From contig NZ_WCHR01000041.1 in NCBI RefSeq assembly GCF_008973825.1, positions 1-61,885 of the forward strand: 61,885 nucleotides of DNA, in the 5' to 3' direction. The DNA is from Gemmobacter serpentinus. Lineage in GTDB: Bacteria > Pseudomonadota > Alphaproteobacteria > Rhodobacterales > Rhodobacteraceae. The position numbers and the translations under genes were made by a program. Below, piece by piece: positions 29,529 to 38,730 of this stretch (positions are counted from its first letter, which is position 1; every line of letters begins with the position of its first letter). The notes under the pieces are model-generated. The model did not search any database. It saw nothing but the letters and a program-made list of their open reading frames with translations, and had not been told where the DNA came from.

Positions 29529-30451
29529 GCGCGGCTCGCCTTTCCGGTCAGCACGGATTTGAACACCCGCAATGTATGGCGCGGCGAGCCGAAAGCCGCC
29601 TGCGCCAGATAATTCGCGGCCAGCAGCCGGTTGCCGTTGCTTTTCGCGAACCGCGCGGCAAGGCGATTGGCCTTGTAATGCAGCTTGGAACGCAGCGCCG
29701 GCGGCTGGGTCTGGATCACCGGCTGCATCTTGGCCAGGATCAGCTTGTGGCAGGCATGGACCTCGCGCGCATTGCGCCCGATATCGGATTTGAAATAGCG
29801 GCACAGCGGCCGGTTATCCTCGGGCACCACCAGCTTGCCGCCCCCGCGCACGAAATGCAGGAAGTAATCCAGATCCTGTAGGCGCGGCAGACGCTCGTCA
29901 AAGCGCCCGGCGATGCGGAAGGCGCGCGCGGTGCCGAGCAGCGTCCAGAGATAGGCGCGCAGATTGCCGCCATCGAGCAGTTCCAGCACCTGATCGCCCT
30001 GCACCTGCTGTTGCAATGTGCGGGCCGAGGTGCTGCCGACCTGTTGCCAGTCATAGGCGCCGGTCACCCAGATCCGGTCGATATCGACACCCGCCATGCG
30101 CAGCCGGCTCAGGTGATTGAACTGCACCTCGAGCTTCTCGGGGTACCAGATATCGCCGGCATCGAGCCAGGTGACGTGATCCGCCTCCACCGCATCCAGC
30201 AGGCGGTTGCGGGTCTTCGGGCGGCCCAGGTTTTGCGCATTGACCAGAAACAGCATGTCGATGCCGCTGGTCCGGGCAAATTCCTGCGCCACCTCCTCGG
30301 CCTCGATCCGGTCGGGCTCGGGCGATCCGTCATCGACGATGATGACCCGCATCCTGCCGCCCCAGGTCTGGGCCGCGATCGAGGAGAGGGACAGCTTCAA
30401 CCCTGCAGGGTCCCGGTAATGGGGCAGCAGAACGTCAAGGGCTGGCGTCAC
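29525..30451 (-). CDS. Family 2 glycosyltransferase
   Basis: A 308-residue GT2 enzyme: LDVLLPHYRDPAGLKLSLSS, VIIVDDGSPEPDRIE, NLGRPKTRNRLLD, TWLDAGDIW at the metal-binding position, and RLQDLDYFLHFV in the acceptor region. The start is GTG at 30451 with AAGGA 9 bases upstream. It is the first gene of a coupled minus-strand set and overlaps the next gene by ATGA. The motif LDAGD differs slightly from the usual DADD, which is common in the family. Confidence 0.87.
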   Translation of the reverse strand: MTPALDVLLPHYRDPAGLKLSLSSIAAQTWGGRMRVIIVDDGSPEPDRIEAEEVAQEFARTSGIDMLFLVNAQNLGRPKTRNRLLDAVEADHVTWLDAGDIWYPEKLEVQFNHLSRLRMAGVDIDRIWVTGAYDWQQVGSTSARTLQQQVQGDQVLELLDGGNLRAYLWTLLGTARAFRIAGRFDERLPRLQDLDYFLHFVRGGGKLVVPEDNRPLCRYFKSDIGRNAREVHACHKLILAKMQPVIQTQPPALRSKLHYKANRLAARFAKSNGNRLLAANYLAQAAFGSPRHTLRVFKSVLTGKASRA

Positions 30452-30524
30452 GGAGAAAATTCCTTTTGGCGGTCAGTATAGGGGGGCTGCCGGAGGAGAC
30501 AAGGTTGCAGGCCGTCCCATGCCA

Positions 30525-31703
30525 TCAGTCCTGCGGAAAAGCGAGACGCAGATAGCGATCTGCCGCAAGATGCGCCGAAAAGCGCGCAGCTTCGGCAATC
30601 TGCCGAGGCGGATCGGCAGGCATGTCCAGCGCCTGCGCCATGGCCCGCGCCAAAGCCGCCGGATCACCGGGCAGCACCAGATGGCCAAGGCGGCCCCCTG
30701 CCAGAATCTCGTCGGGGCCTGATGGGCAATCGGTGGAGACGATGCGCAGGCCTGCCCCCAATGCCTCGACCAGCACCATGGGCAGCCCCTCCCAAAGCGA
30801 GGACAGCACGAAAAGATCGGCCCGCGACAGAAAGGCCAAGGGGGCGGCCACATGGCCGGGCAGCGCCACGTCAACATCCAGCCGCAGGCCGAGATCGCCG
30901 CAAAGCCGGGTCAGGGCCTCACGCGCCGGTCCCTCGCCCAGCAGGATCAGCCGCGCCCCCGGTCGGGTCTGACGCAAATTGGCAAAGGCGCGCAGCAGGG
31001 TCGGGAAATCCTTCTGCACCGCCAGCCGCCCCATGGCGACCAGCACCGGGGCCGGATCTGCGGGCCACGGCTGCGCGCCCGCGGGCCAGGGCGCGCGATC
31101 CGCCAGCCAAGGGTGTGGGCAGGGTTGCAGGGCCTGCGCCGCCCGCGCCGGGCTCCAGGCCGGGTTCAGGATGACATCGATCTGCGGCGCCTGCGCGCCC
31201 CCCGCCGCCCCCCGCAGATCCGCCGCCACCCCCTCAGACACCGCGACGCGGGCATCGGGGGCCGCGATGAAACGCAGCACCAGCCGGTCCATCAGGCGTT
31301 GCATCCGGCTGGCGCGGGAAATCTCGGCGCTGCGATGGGTGTGGAAGCTCCAGATCAGCCGGGCACGCGACCGGGCGATGCGATGCGCGGCCAGCATCAA
31401 AAGGTTGACGTAATTGCGCGCCGAGATGATGGCATCGGGCTGTTCGCGGCGCAGATAGCTCACCGCCCGGCCCAGACCATGGCGGGCGCGCCGGCCCAGA
31501 TCGACCACCCGCACGCCTTCCGGCACATCGCGCGCCACCCCGTCAGGGGCGGCAATCAGCAGATCCACCGCGATGCCGCGCGCGACCAGTTCTTCGGCCA
31601 GATTGAGCATGACCACACCGATGCCGCCGCCCCCGATCGAGCCGGGGCAGAGACAGATCCGGCGCTTGCTCGGGCGCAGGCGGGCGTCACGGTCTTGCGG
31701 CAT
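30525..31703 (-). CDS. Family 4 glycosyltransferase
   Basis: A 392-residue GT4 enzyme: ICLCPGSIGGGGIGVVMLNL at the N-terminus, SFHTHRSAE, VAMGRLAVQKDFPTLLRAF, LGEGPAREAL, and the donor-site SLWEGLPMVLVEALGAGLRI. AGGATGA precedes the ATG at 31703. It lies between ugd and the GT2-hypothetical-GT4 set, all on the minus strand. A Pro/Trp-rich insertion near residues 195-220 is unusual but does not break the frame. Confidence 0.9.
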   Translation of the reverse strand: MPQDRDARLRPSKRRICLCPGSIGGGGIGVVMLNLAEELVARGIAVDLLIAAPDGVARDVPEGVRVVDLGRRARHGLGRAVSYLRREQPDAIISARNYVNLLMLAAHRIARSRARLIWSFHTHRSAEISRASRMQRLMDRLVLRFIAAPDARVAVSEGVAADLRGAAGGAQAPQIDVILNPAWSPARAAQALQPCPHPWLADRAPWPAGAQPWPADPAPVLVAMGRLAVQKDFPTLLRAFANLRQTRPGARLILLGEGPAREALTRLCGDLGLRLDVDVALPGHVAAPLAFLSRADLFVLSSLWEGLPMVLVEALGAGLRIVSTDCPSGPDEILAGGRLGHLVLPGDPAALARAMAQALDMPADPPRQIAEAARFSAHLAADRYLRLAFPQD

Positions 31704-31752
31704 TCATCCTCCTGCCCGGCGGGACATGCATCCCGGGGTGATCGCCGCCCGG

Positions 31753-32928
31753 TCAGTCCGACCCGAACAGATCGCGGCTGAACAGCTTGACCGCGACATC
31801 GGCCAGTTCGGGGGCTGCGCGATTAGCGATGATGATATCGCATTCGGCCTTGAACGCCTCCAGATCGCGCATCACCTGTGATCCGAAGAACAGATCCTCG
31901 GCCAAGGCGGGTTCATAGACCACGACCTCGACGCCCTTGGCCTTGATCCGCTTCATCACGCCCTGGATGGAGCTTTGCCGGAAATTGTCCGACCCGGCCT
32001 TCATCACCAGCCGGTAAACCCCGACCCGACGCGGGCGCGCAGCCAGGATCTGGTCGGCAATGAAATCCTTGCGGGTGCGATTGGCCTCGACGATGGCCTG
32101 GATCAGATTTTGCGGCACGCTGGCATAATTGGCCAAGAGCTGCTTGGAATCCTTGGGCAGACAATAGCCGCCATAGCCGAAAGACGGGTTGTTGTAATGC
32201 TGGCCGATGCGCGGATCGAGCCCGACCCCTTCGATGATCTGGCGCGATTGCAGCCCATGCGCCATGGCATAGCTGTCCAGCTCGTTGAAGAAGGCGACCC
32301 GCATCGCGAGATAGGTATTGGCAAACAGCTTGATCGCCTCGGCTTCGGAACTGTCGGTGAAGAGCACCGGCACATCCTGGCTGACCGCGCCCTCGCGCAG
32401 CAGGGCAGCAAAGCGTTCGGCGCGGGGCGAGCGTTCGCCCACGATGATGCGGGACGGGTGCAGGTTGTCCTGCAGCGCCCGGCCCTCGCGCAGAAATTCC
32501 GGGCTGAAGATCACCGCCTCATGGCCAAGGCGCGCGCGCACATCGGCGGTAAAGCCCACCGGCACGGTGGATTTGACGATGATCACCGCCTTGGGGTTGA
32601 TGTCACGCACCTGCGCGATCACCGCCTCGACACTGGATGTGTCGAAATAATTGGTTTGCGGATCATAATTGGTGGGCGTCGCCACGATGACATATTCGGC
32701 CGCAGCATAGGCCTCTTGCGGATCGGTGGTCGCCTGCAGATGCAGCGGGCGGGTCGCCAGAAAATCCGAGATCTCGGCATCGATGATCGGGCTTTCCTTG
32801 GCATTGACCAAGGCCACCCGGCGCGGATCGACATCCAGCGCCCGGACATCATTGTGCTGGGCCAGCAGCACGGCATTGGACAATCCGACATAGCCCAGTC
32901 CGGCCACGGCAATCTGCGTTCGAGACAT
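31753..32928 (-). CDS. ugd: UDP-glucose 6-dehydrogenase (short, E. coli-type)
   Basis: Ugd oxidises UDP-glucose twice to UDP-glucuronate with NAD+. The 391-residue protein has the Rossmann motif [10 protein letters not shown] at residues 10-19, [29 protein letters not shown], and [15 protein letters not shown] with the catalytic Cys256. Length and motifs match the short class. The start at 32928 gives [15 protein letters not shown]; the longer frame to 33102 lacks homology. UDP-glucuronate is a common building block of acidic capsules. It is divergently arranged from manC across about 240 bp that should hold both promoters. Confidence 0.94.
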   Translation of the reverse strand: MSRTQIAVAGLGYVGLSNAVLLAQHNDVRALDVDPRRVALVNAKESPIIDAEISDFLATRPLHLQATTDPQEAYAAAEYVIVATPTNYDPQTNYFDTSSVEAVIAQVRDINPKAVIIVKSTVPVGFTADVRARLGHEAVIFSPEFLREGRALQDNLHPSRIIVGERSPRAERFAALLREGAVSQDVPVLFTDSSEAEAIKLFANTYLAMRVAFFNELDSYAMAHGLQSRQIIEGVGLDPRIGQHYNNPSFGYGGYCLPKDSKQLLANYASVPQNLIQAIVEANRTRKDFIADQILAARPRRVGVYRLVMKAGSDNFRQSSIQGVMKRIKAKGVEVVVYEPALAEDLFFGSQVMRDLEAFKAECDIIIANRAAPELADVAVKLFSRDLFGSD

Positions 32929-33170
32929 TGGTAAAGGCCCTGCCCTGCTGTTCTCTGTCGCCCCGTGCTTAGGCAGTCGCGCCAGACCTGTCCAGCCGTT
33001 CCGCACACGCCTGGAGCGAGTGTCGAAACTTTGCCAAAATATGGACAGGTTTGCTGTCAATCCTGCGCGGATCTTGTGCCGGGCTGTTCCGATCCGCTGC
33101 AAGTCCCGATATCAAAAACCATGTCTGAAACACCGTATCATTTGCGACCAAGACAAAGGATCCGCCCCGA

Positions 33171-34628
33171 ATGACCCTGCAGCAGATCACCCCGGTTCTT
33201 CTGTGTGGCGGCTCCGGCACCCGGCTCTGGCCGCTGTCGCGCAAAAGCTATCCCAAGCAATTCGCACTGGAGATCGACGGGCAGTCGCTGTTTCAGGCCT
33301 CGGCGCTGCGGCTGTCGGGGGTGGCGTCGGGCCTTGCCTTTGCCCGGCCGCTGGTGGTGACGGGCAGCGATTTCCGTTTCGTGGTGACAGAACAGCTGGC
33401 GGCGATCGGCATCGACCCCGGCCCGATCCTGATCGAGCCTGCGGCACGCAACACCGCCCCTGCGGTGCTGGCCGCCGCCCTGCATCTGGCGGCACAGGAC
33501 GCGCGGGCGGTGATGCTGGTCGCGCCCTCCGACCATGCGATCCCTGACGCAGACGCCTTCCGCGCCGCAGTGGCGCGCGGCCTGCCCGCGCTGCGCGCGG
33601 GGCGTATGGTGACCTTTGGCATCACCCCCGACCGGGCCGAGACCGGCTATGGCTGGCTGGAACTGGCGGGGGCTGTTCCCGCTGATGAAGGCCCGGTGGC
33701 GCTGTCGCGCTTTGTCGAAAAGCCCGATGCCGCGCGGGCGGAACAGATGCTGGCGGCGGGCCATTTCCTGTGGAATGCCGGGATCTTCCTGATGCGCGCC
33801 GCCGATCTGATCGCGGCCTACCACGCCTATCAGCCCGCCATGGTCGCGCAGGTCGAGGCGGCGCTGGCCGCAGCCACCACCGATTTCGGTTTTCTGCGGC
33901 TGGCCCCCGAGCCATGGTCCGAGATCGAGGATATTTCCATCGACTATGCGGTGATGGAGAAATCGCCCGATCTGTCGGTCGTGCCCTTTGCCGGCGGCTG
34001 GTCGGATCTGGGCGGCTGGGATGCGGTCTGGCGCGAGGGCGGGCCCGATCAGGCCGGCAATGTGACCTCTGACCACGCCACCGCCATCGATTGCCGCAAC
34101 ACCCTGCTGCGCTCCGAGAACCCGGCGGTGGAGCTGGTGGGGATCGGCCTTGAGGGGCTGATCGCGGTGGCAATGCCGGATGCGGTGCTGGTCGCGCGCG
34201 CCGACCGGGCGCAGGATGTGAAGCTGGCGGTGGCTGCCTTGAAGATCAGGGGCGCGCGCCAGGCCGAGACCTTGCCACGCGATTTCCGGCCCTGGGGGTG
34301 GTATGAAAGTCTGGTGATCGGCGACCGTTTCCAGGTGAAGCGGATCCATGTCCATCCGGGGGCCGCCCTGTCGCTGCAATCGCATTTCCACCGCTCCGAG
34401 CACTGGATCGTGGTCGAGGGCACCGCGCGGGTCACGGTCGATGACAGCGTGACCCTCGTGACCGAGAACCAGTCGGTCTATATCCCGCTGGGTGCCCATC
34501 ACCGGATGGAGAACCCCGGCAAGCTGCCCATGGTGCTGATCGAGGTGCAGACCGGCAGCTATTTCGGCGAGGATGACATCATCCGCTATGAGGATGCCTA
34601 TGCGCGGGGCCAGGGCGCGAAAGGGTAG
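33171..34628 (+). CDS. manC: Mannose-1-phosphate guanylyltransferase / mannose-6-phosphate isomerase
   Basis: The 485-residue type II enzyme makes GDP-mannose and often also isomerises fructose 6-phosphate. The N-terminal nucleotidyltransferase has GGSGTRLWP at residues 13-21, followed by SRKSYPKQF. FVEKP is near residue 183 and WNAGIFLM near 200. The C-terminal cupin isomerase domain has RPWGWYE, VHPGAALSLQSHFHRSEHW and a metal-site GTARVTV. An AAAGGA precedes the ATG at 33171. Together with manB it supplies GDP-mannose. No separate manA is visible, so the C-terminal domain may supply that step. Confidence 0.94.
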   Translation: MTLQQITPVLLCGGSGTRLWPLSRKSYPKQFALEIDGQSLFQASALRLSGVASGLAFARPLVVTGSDFRFVVTEQLAAIGIDPGPILIEPAARNTAPAVLAAALHLAAQDARAVMLVAPSDHAIPDADAFRAAVARGLPALRAGRMVTFGITPDRAETGYGWLELAGAVPADEGPVALSRFVEKPDAARAEQMLAAGHFLWNAGIFLMRAADLIAAYHAYQPAMVAQVEAALAAATTDFGFLRLAPEPWSEIEDISIDYAVMEKSPDLSVVPFAGGWSDLGGWDAVWREGGPDQAGNVTSDHATAIDCRNTLLRSENPAVELVGIGLEGLIAVAMPDAVLVARADRAQDVKLAVAALKIRGARQAETLPRDFRPWGWYESLVIGDRFQVKRIHVHPGAALSLQSHFHRSEHWIVVEGTARVTVDDSVTLVTENQSVYIPLGAHHRMENPGKLPMVLIEVQTGSYFGEDDIIRYEDAYARGQGAKG

Positions 34629-34649
34629 GCCTTACCGTCCCGGGAACGA

Positions 34650-35387
34650 TTACTGAGAGGGCACCGCCAGACGGAATGTCTCGTAAGGGTCGTCAGGCGG
34701 CGAAAGCGCCCTTAAGCCCTCCAGAGCTTTCAAGATATTCCCCAAGGGGAGCGACTGCAGTGTTTCTCGTGGGTGGTCCCACCACCGGGATGCAAGCAGA
34801 TCCTGCACCTGCGCGGCTTCAAAGCGATACCTGAGCACGCGGCCCGGAAGGCCCACGACGATTGCATAGGGCGGGACATCCGTTGTGACCACTGCATTTG
34901 CGCCGATAATGGCCCCGTGGCCGATCGAAACGCCGGGCATGATGATCGCGCCATCCCCGATCCAAACGTCGCATCCAATACAGGTGGCAGACGCTTTCCC
35001 TGATGCGGACACACCGATCAGGGCCATCTCAGCCGCCGTGTAATTCCGCTCGGGCGGGCCGCCCGACAGGCTGGGATTTGTCGATAATCCTGAGATCCAG
35101 TGTCGCCCCGCACCAATGGTCACGCGGCGACCTATGCTGCTATAGCGGCCGATAAAACAACGTCCCCGGATATATCCCCCATCATTCATATAACTGTAGG
35201 CACCGACAAAACTGTCTTTTCCAGGGGCCAGAAAAGAGCTGTCTATACTTGCGCCACGCTCAAACAGGACATCTTGCAGGCCCTTGATGCCCCGGACATC
35301 AATCGCAGCAAGGTCCTGTCGTGTGAGGATGCGCTCGGCCGTCAAGCTACCGGACTGAAAGCGACTATATTTATCCTCAATTCTCAT
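34650..35387 (-). CDS. Hexapeptide-repeat O-acetyltransferase (CatB/Xat-like)
   Basis: A 245-residue left-handed beta-helix acyltransferase. Hexapeptide turns are seen in [39 protein letters not shown] and [20 protein letters not shown], then [20 protein letters not shown] and PGRVLRYRF at the end. [10 protein letters not shown] contains the likely catalytic His. The expected activity is acetyl transfer from acetyl-CoA to a sugar hydroxyl. Lower GC than manC or ugd marks it as the first member of a five-kilobase minus-strand cassette. Confidence 0.85.
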   Translation of the reverse strand: MRIEDKYSRFQSGSLTAERILTRQDLAAIDVRGIKGLQDVLFERGASIDSSFLAPGKDSFVGAYSYMNDGGYIRGRCFIGRYSSIGRRVTIGAGRHWISGLSTNPSLSGGPPERNYTAAEMALIGVSASGKASATCIGCDVWIGDGAIIMPGVSIGHGAIIGANAVVTTDVPPYAIVVGLPGRVLRYRFEAAQVQDLLASRWWDHPRETLQSLPLGNILKALEGLRALSPPDDPYETFRLAVPSQ

Positions 35388-35421
35388 ATGAAATTACACC
35401 GGCTGCCGAAGATTTACATTT

Positions 35422-36099
35422 TCAGATTCTCTGGACATAGGACATGACCTCACTCCGCATCATGCTATACTGATTCGGCCCATATTTCTTTTGGGGCAAT
35501 ACATAGCTCATCTGCGTACAAAGCTCTGCCAGAAGCGTTGGTGCCCAGACTGGCCATTCGCGTGGCATGATATGAAAGACAGCCATGCGCCCCACTATGG
35601 CGTTTGGCTGGGCCAGGGCCTCGACGACTTTATAGCTTTGCCGATTTTCGTAATCATCGAACAGTATGGTCACTGGCTTGCGTGTATTAAGACAGGTTGC
35701 CACAAAACAGGCGGCCCTCAGGCGCCCGTCAACCAGAACCAGATCGGGTTGCCGAAAGAAGGGTTGTGCCCAAATTGCCAAAGGGTAGCGATAGAACCCA
35801 GCCCACCCGCGATCATCAAGCGGCCGCCCCCAGGCACCGGTCGGCCCAATATCAGCGTGATACATGATCGGAAGTGACGGCAGTTCCGCTTCATCAAATT
35901 TTCGCTGCAATGCAGTGAACCAGGCACGGTCACTTTCAACGCTGAAAATGAGTTTGCCTGGTTTTTGGGCCGCAAGCACCGTTGAGCCACCAGATCCATA
36001 TTCCAGGATCACCTTGGCCTCGGCATAGTGTTTCTGCAAGACTTCCGCCTCGGCTTCAGCGAATGTCAGTGGGGGCCAGCGATCAATCATATCAGACAT
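35422..36099 (-). CDS. Methyltransferase-like protein of unknown substrate
   Basis: A 225-residue protein whose N-terminal half resembles a class I SAM-dependent fold. VILEYGSGGSTVLAAQ is a glycine-rich loop 1, FSVESDRAWF is the acidic end of strand 2, and PDLVLVDGRLRAACF lies at strand 4. The C-terminal part (ILFDDYENRQSYKVVEAL) is not recognised. Methylation of a sugar or a glycan-associated role is possible; the acceptor cannot be predicted. It belongs to the lower-GC cassette and lies 34 bp before the acetyltransferase gene on the same strand. Confidence 0.65.
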   Translation of the reverse strand: MSDMIDRWPPLTFAEAEAEVLQKHYAEAKVILEYGSGGSTVLAAQKPGKLIFSVESDRAWFTALQRKFDEAELPSLPIMYHADIGPTGAWGRPLDDRGWAGFYRYPLAIWAQPFFRQPDLVLVDGRLRAACFVATCLNTRKPVTILFDDYENRQSYKVVEALAQPNAIVGRMAVFHIMPREWPVWAPTLLAELCTQMSYVLPQKKYGPNQYSMMRSEVMSYVQRI

Positions 36100-36243
36100 A
36101 GCGTTCTTCGACTTCTCACAACCAAAGCGATAAGGCAGGCATTTCCCAAGTTGGCGAACATATTTCGAGTGCCACGGCTTCTTTCCCGATGACGAAGGCC
36201 ACGCAAGGGGCGCTGCAGCCGGTGCAAGGTCAATATCCGCTGA

Positions 36244-38721
36244 TTACAGAGAGATTTGCTCAAAGTGAGGGGTGTCCAAGTATTGGCCTTCCAGAGTCGC
36301 GATCCGGCCACGTGCCAGCTTCCGCGTGATATGCTGCGTCAGCCTGACCAGATCACTGTCGTCAGTCCAATGACCGAGTTCATCCTGAAGCATGTCTACC
36401 GCAAGATCGTAACGGCTCCGACGGAAGGCAAGAACACGCTTGTTTCCATCCCTTGCGATCATAACAACATCAAGCGCCGGACGGGCCATGAGCTGCCGGG
36501 ACAGATCTGCCAAGGCACCTGGTGCAAGGACTTCTCCGAAGGTCAACGGAATAACGAACGCGTTGCGGGTGCAGATTTCCCGGATCGCCAGATCTCGCCC
36601 ATAGGCAGCTCCCGTCCGAGTTGTGACCCCCAGCAGCCGCCCCTCCGGCAAGATGGACATGGCGGCCAGTTTGGCGAAACTTCCATCAGAGGAGCCATCA
36701 TCCACCATCGTGACAGCGAAGGTGAAAGGCCCGAATTTTTGTTCTGCCACCGCGCGAAGCGTCTTGTCCATAACCTTGCGGCTGTCATGCCCGCTCAGAA
36801 CCAGATGGAAGTGCGGGCAGTCCTCCGTACTCCCCATATATTCATAGGGGGATCCATGTAGCGCGATATGGCGCGTCATAGCGGGCAATTGCGGAAGTGC
36901 TGCCGCTGTCGCCTCTCGCAATTCAACCTCGGCTGCCATCAGAACATCGGCCGGGAAGCTTTTGATCATGTGCGCTTCGGCTGCCCGACGGACGCCACCC
37001 CGCGCCAGCACAGGCTTCACGCTGCGATGATATATTTCGAAATATCCCTCAGGACGCTCAGACGCTTCTTGCCACAGGCTGACCTCATACTTGGCGAACT
37101 CATTGACCCATGCCCGGCGCCTCGGAACAGAATACATGGGGATACCCTTGCGCATACTGAGGGCCGCAAACCAGAGATCACAGACCCCCTTGGTGCTGAA
37201 ATCCGCCAGAGTCGGCTTGATGGTGGAACTGTGCCAAGCAGTTGTGCCGGTCCCCAGCATATCGACAAACCTGCCACGTGAGCGGTGCAAGAAATGGAAG
37301 ACCGTCCGCTGGCTGAGTTTTGTGAACTCGTCATACGGAAAGATCACACCATGGCTGCCCACAATGCAGGACCGACCGAGCAACTCGATCTGATGGATCA
37401 GGCGCGATGTGTAATCCGGCGGATAGAGCAGGTCATCATCAAAGGTGAATACATAGCTGGAATCGTCCTGCGGCAAATCATAGAATTTGCCATTGTCGCG
37501 AAGATCTCCGACAGCGTCTTGGCTGCGGATGGCGCGAATTTTGGGGTGGCGGGCAAAATCCGGGACTTCATCATAATCGTTCAAGTATAGGATGAGAAGG
37601 TCGAGTTGCGGCAGAATCGACGCGATCGTCGCCTTCAGACTGTCAATTCTCAGCGGAAAACTCGCCATCGCGCCGACCCGGCGCTGCCCCAGAGAAGGCG
37701 ATGCATTCTGTGAGGGATCACCCAGCTCAAAGGGGCGCTCCAGCTGCGGAAACTCGACCAATGGCAAGCCTCCGCTCATCATATTCGCGGCGGCCGTCTG
37801 CACCCAGGTGTTCAAATTGTCGGAATATCGCTTGCGATCATCCGACAGTGAAGGCCGGAGCACACCATTCTGACTGGCATATGCGGTGCTGCCAGTTGCC
37901 GTCGTCAGCGAGGTTTCAAGCGTGCGCAGGAAGTAAACTTCATCCGGAATGCGCAGCACAGCCGCCTTGCCGAAAAGGGTTTCGATCCGCACCCGGAATT
38001 CGGTATCGCCCCCGAAGCGAACCGTATCGTAATAGCCGATCTCGTCGATCAAAGAGCGCTTCCACAACAAGGTGTTCTCGGCATAACGAAGGTCTCCGAG
38101 CGGCGTACTCATATCTTCCGACCAGCGCCGTGTCCGGGCGAGACAGGCTTTCTTTTCGGGATGGGCCTTGAGGGCATTCAGTTGCCGCAGGATCCTGTCC
38201 GGTGTGATGATGTCATCGCTGTCGACAATGGTGACATAGGTACCTCGTGCCCGGGTGACCCCGATATTACGCGCATAGTAACAGCCGAAATTGCGCAACA
38301 GCGAAATCACCCGAACATTCGGGTGATCCGCCGCAATCGCCCGCGCGACACTGACGGAATGGTCGGTGGACCCGTCATCAACGACGATCAATTCAACGTT
38401 GACGGAGCTTTGTGACAAGACGGAATGGATGGATCGCGCGATCCATTCGGCATTGTTGTAACTCGGCATGATGATCGACACGAGGTCATCATGATCCTGA
38501 CGGCCACTGCCCTGCAACGGACCCTGCGCATAAGCCCGGTCAAGTTCTGCCGGGCTCATCTCGGTGCCAGTAACACCCATCTCCTCCGTATGGACGGGGC
38601 TGCGCCCCAAGATCCGCCAATACCGCTCATAATGATCCCGAGGCTCAAGTCCAGATTGTGCAACATCTGGGTAGGCACTTAAATAATACTTGGCATCAAA
38701 GGAAATATTGTCACGACTCAT
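36244..38721 (-). CDS. Multidomain GT2-type glycosyltransferase (825 residues)
   Basis: Residues about 8-45 carry a motif seen at the N-termini of some surface-glycan enzymes: FDAKYYLSAYPDVAQSGLEP followed by HYERYWRILGRSP. Residues about 78-300 are a classical GT2 domain (VSIIMPSYNNAEWIARSIHS, IVVDDGSTDHS, YYARNIGVTRARGTYVTIVD, then SDD). Residues about 340-560 form a second GT-A-like region (RVGAMASFPLRIDSLKATI, VFTFDDDLLYPPDY). Residues about 635-825 form a third, shorter GT2-like region (HFHLVLSGHDSRKVMDKTLR, TMVDDGSSDGSFAKLAAM). The whole may act as a multi-step transferase. It is the largest gene of the lower-GC cassette; the gene upstream of it ends 9 bp before its ATG, so the two are probably co-transcribed. 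Confidence 0.82.
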   Translation of the reverse strand: MSRDNISFDAKYYLSAYPDVAQSGLEPRDHYERYWRILGRSPVHTEEMGVTGTEMSPAELDRAYAQGPLQGSGRQDHDDLVSIIMPSYNNAEWIARSIHSVLSQSSVNVELIVVDDGSTDHSVSVARAIAADHPNVRVISLLRNFGCYYARNIGVTRARGTYVTIVDSDDIITPDRILRQLNALKAHPEKKACLARTRRWSEDMSTPLGDLRYAENTLLWKRSLIDEIGYYDTVRFGGDTEFRVRIETLFGKAAVLRIPDEVYFLRTLETSLTTATGSTAYASQNGVLRPSLSDDRKRYSDNLNTWVQTAAANMMSGGLPLVEFPQLERPFELGDPSQNASPSLGQRRVGAMASFPLRIDSLKATIASILPQLDLLILYLNDYDEVPDFARHPKIRAIRSQDAVGDLRDNGKFYDLPQDDSSYVFTFDDDLLYPPDYTSRLIHQIELLGRSCIVGSHGVIFPYDEFTKLSQRTVFHFLHRSRGRFVDMLGTGTTAWHSSTIKPTLADFSTKGVCDLWFAALSMRKGIPMYSVPRRRAWVNEFAKYEVSLWQEASERPEGYFEIYHRSVKPVLARGGVRRAAEAHMIKSFPADVLMAAEVELREATAAALPQLPAMTRHIALHGSPYEYMGSTEDCPHFHLVLSGHDSRKVMDKTLRAVAEQKFGPFTFAVTMVDDGSSDGSFAKLAAMSILPEGRLLGVTTRTGAAYGRDLAIREICTRNAFVIPLTFGEVLAPGALADLSRQLMARPALDVVMIARDGNKRVLAFRRSRYDLAVDMLQDELGHWTDDSDLVRLTQHITRKLARGRIATLEGQYLDTPHFEQISL

Positions 38722-38730
38722 GATCGGTAC

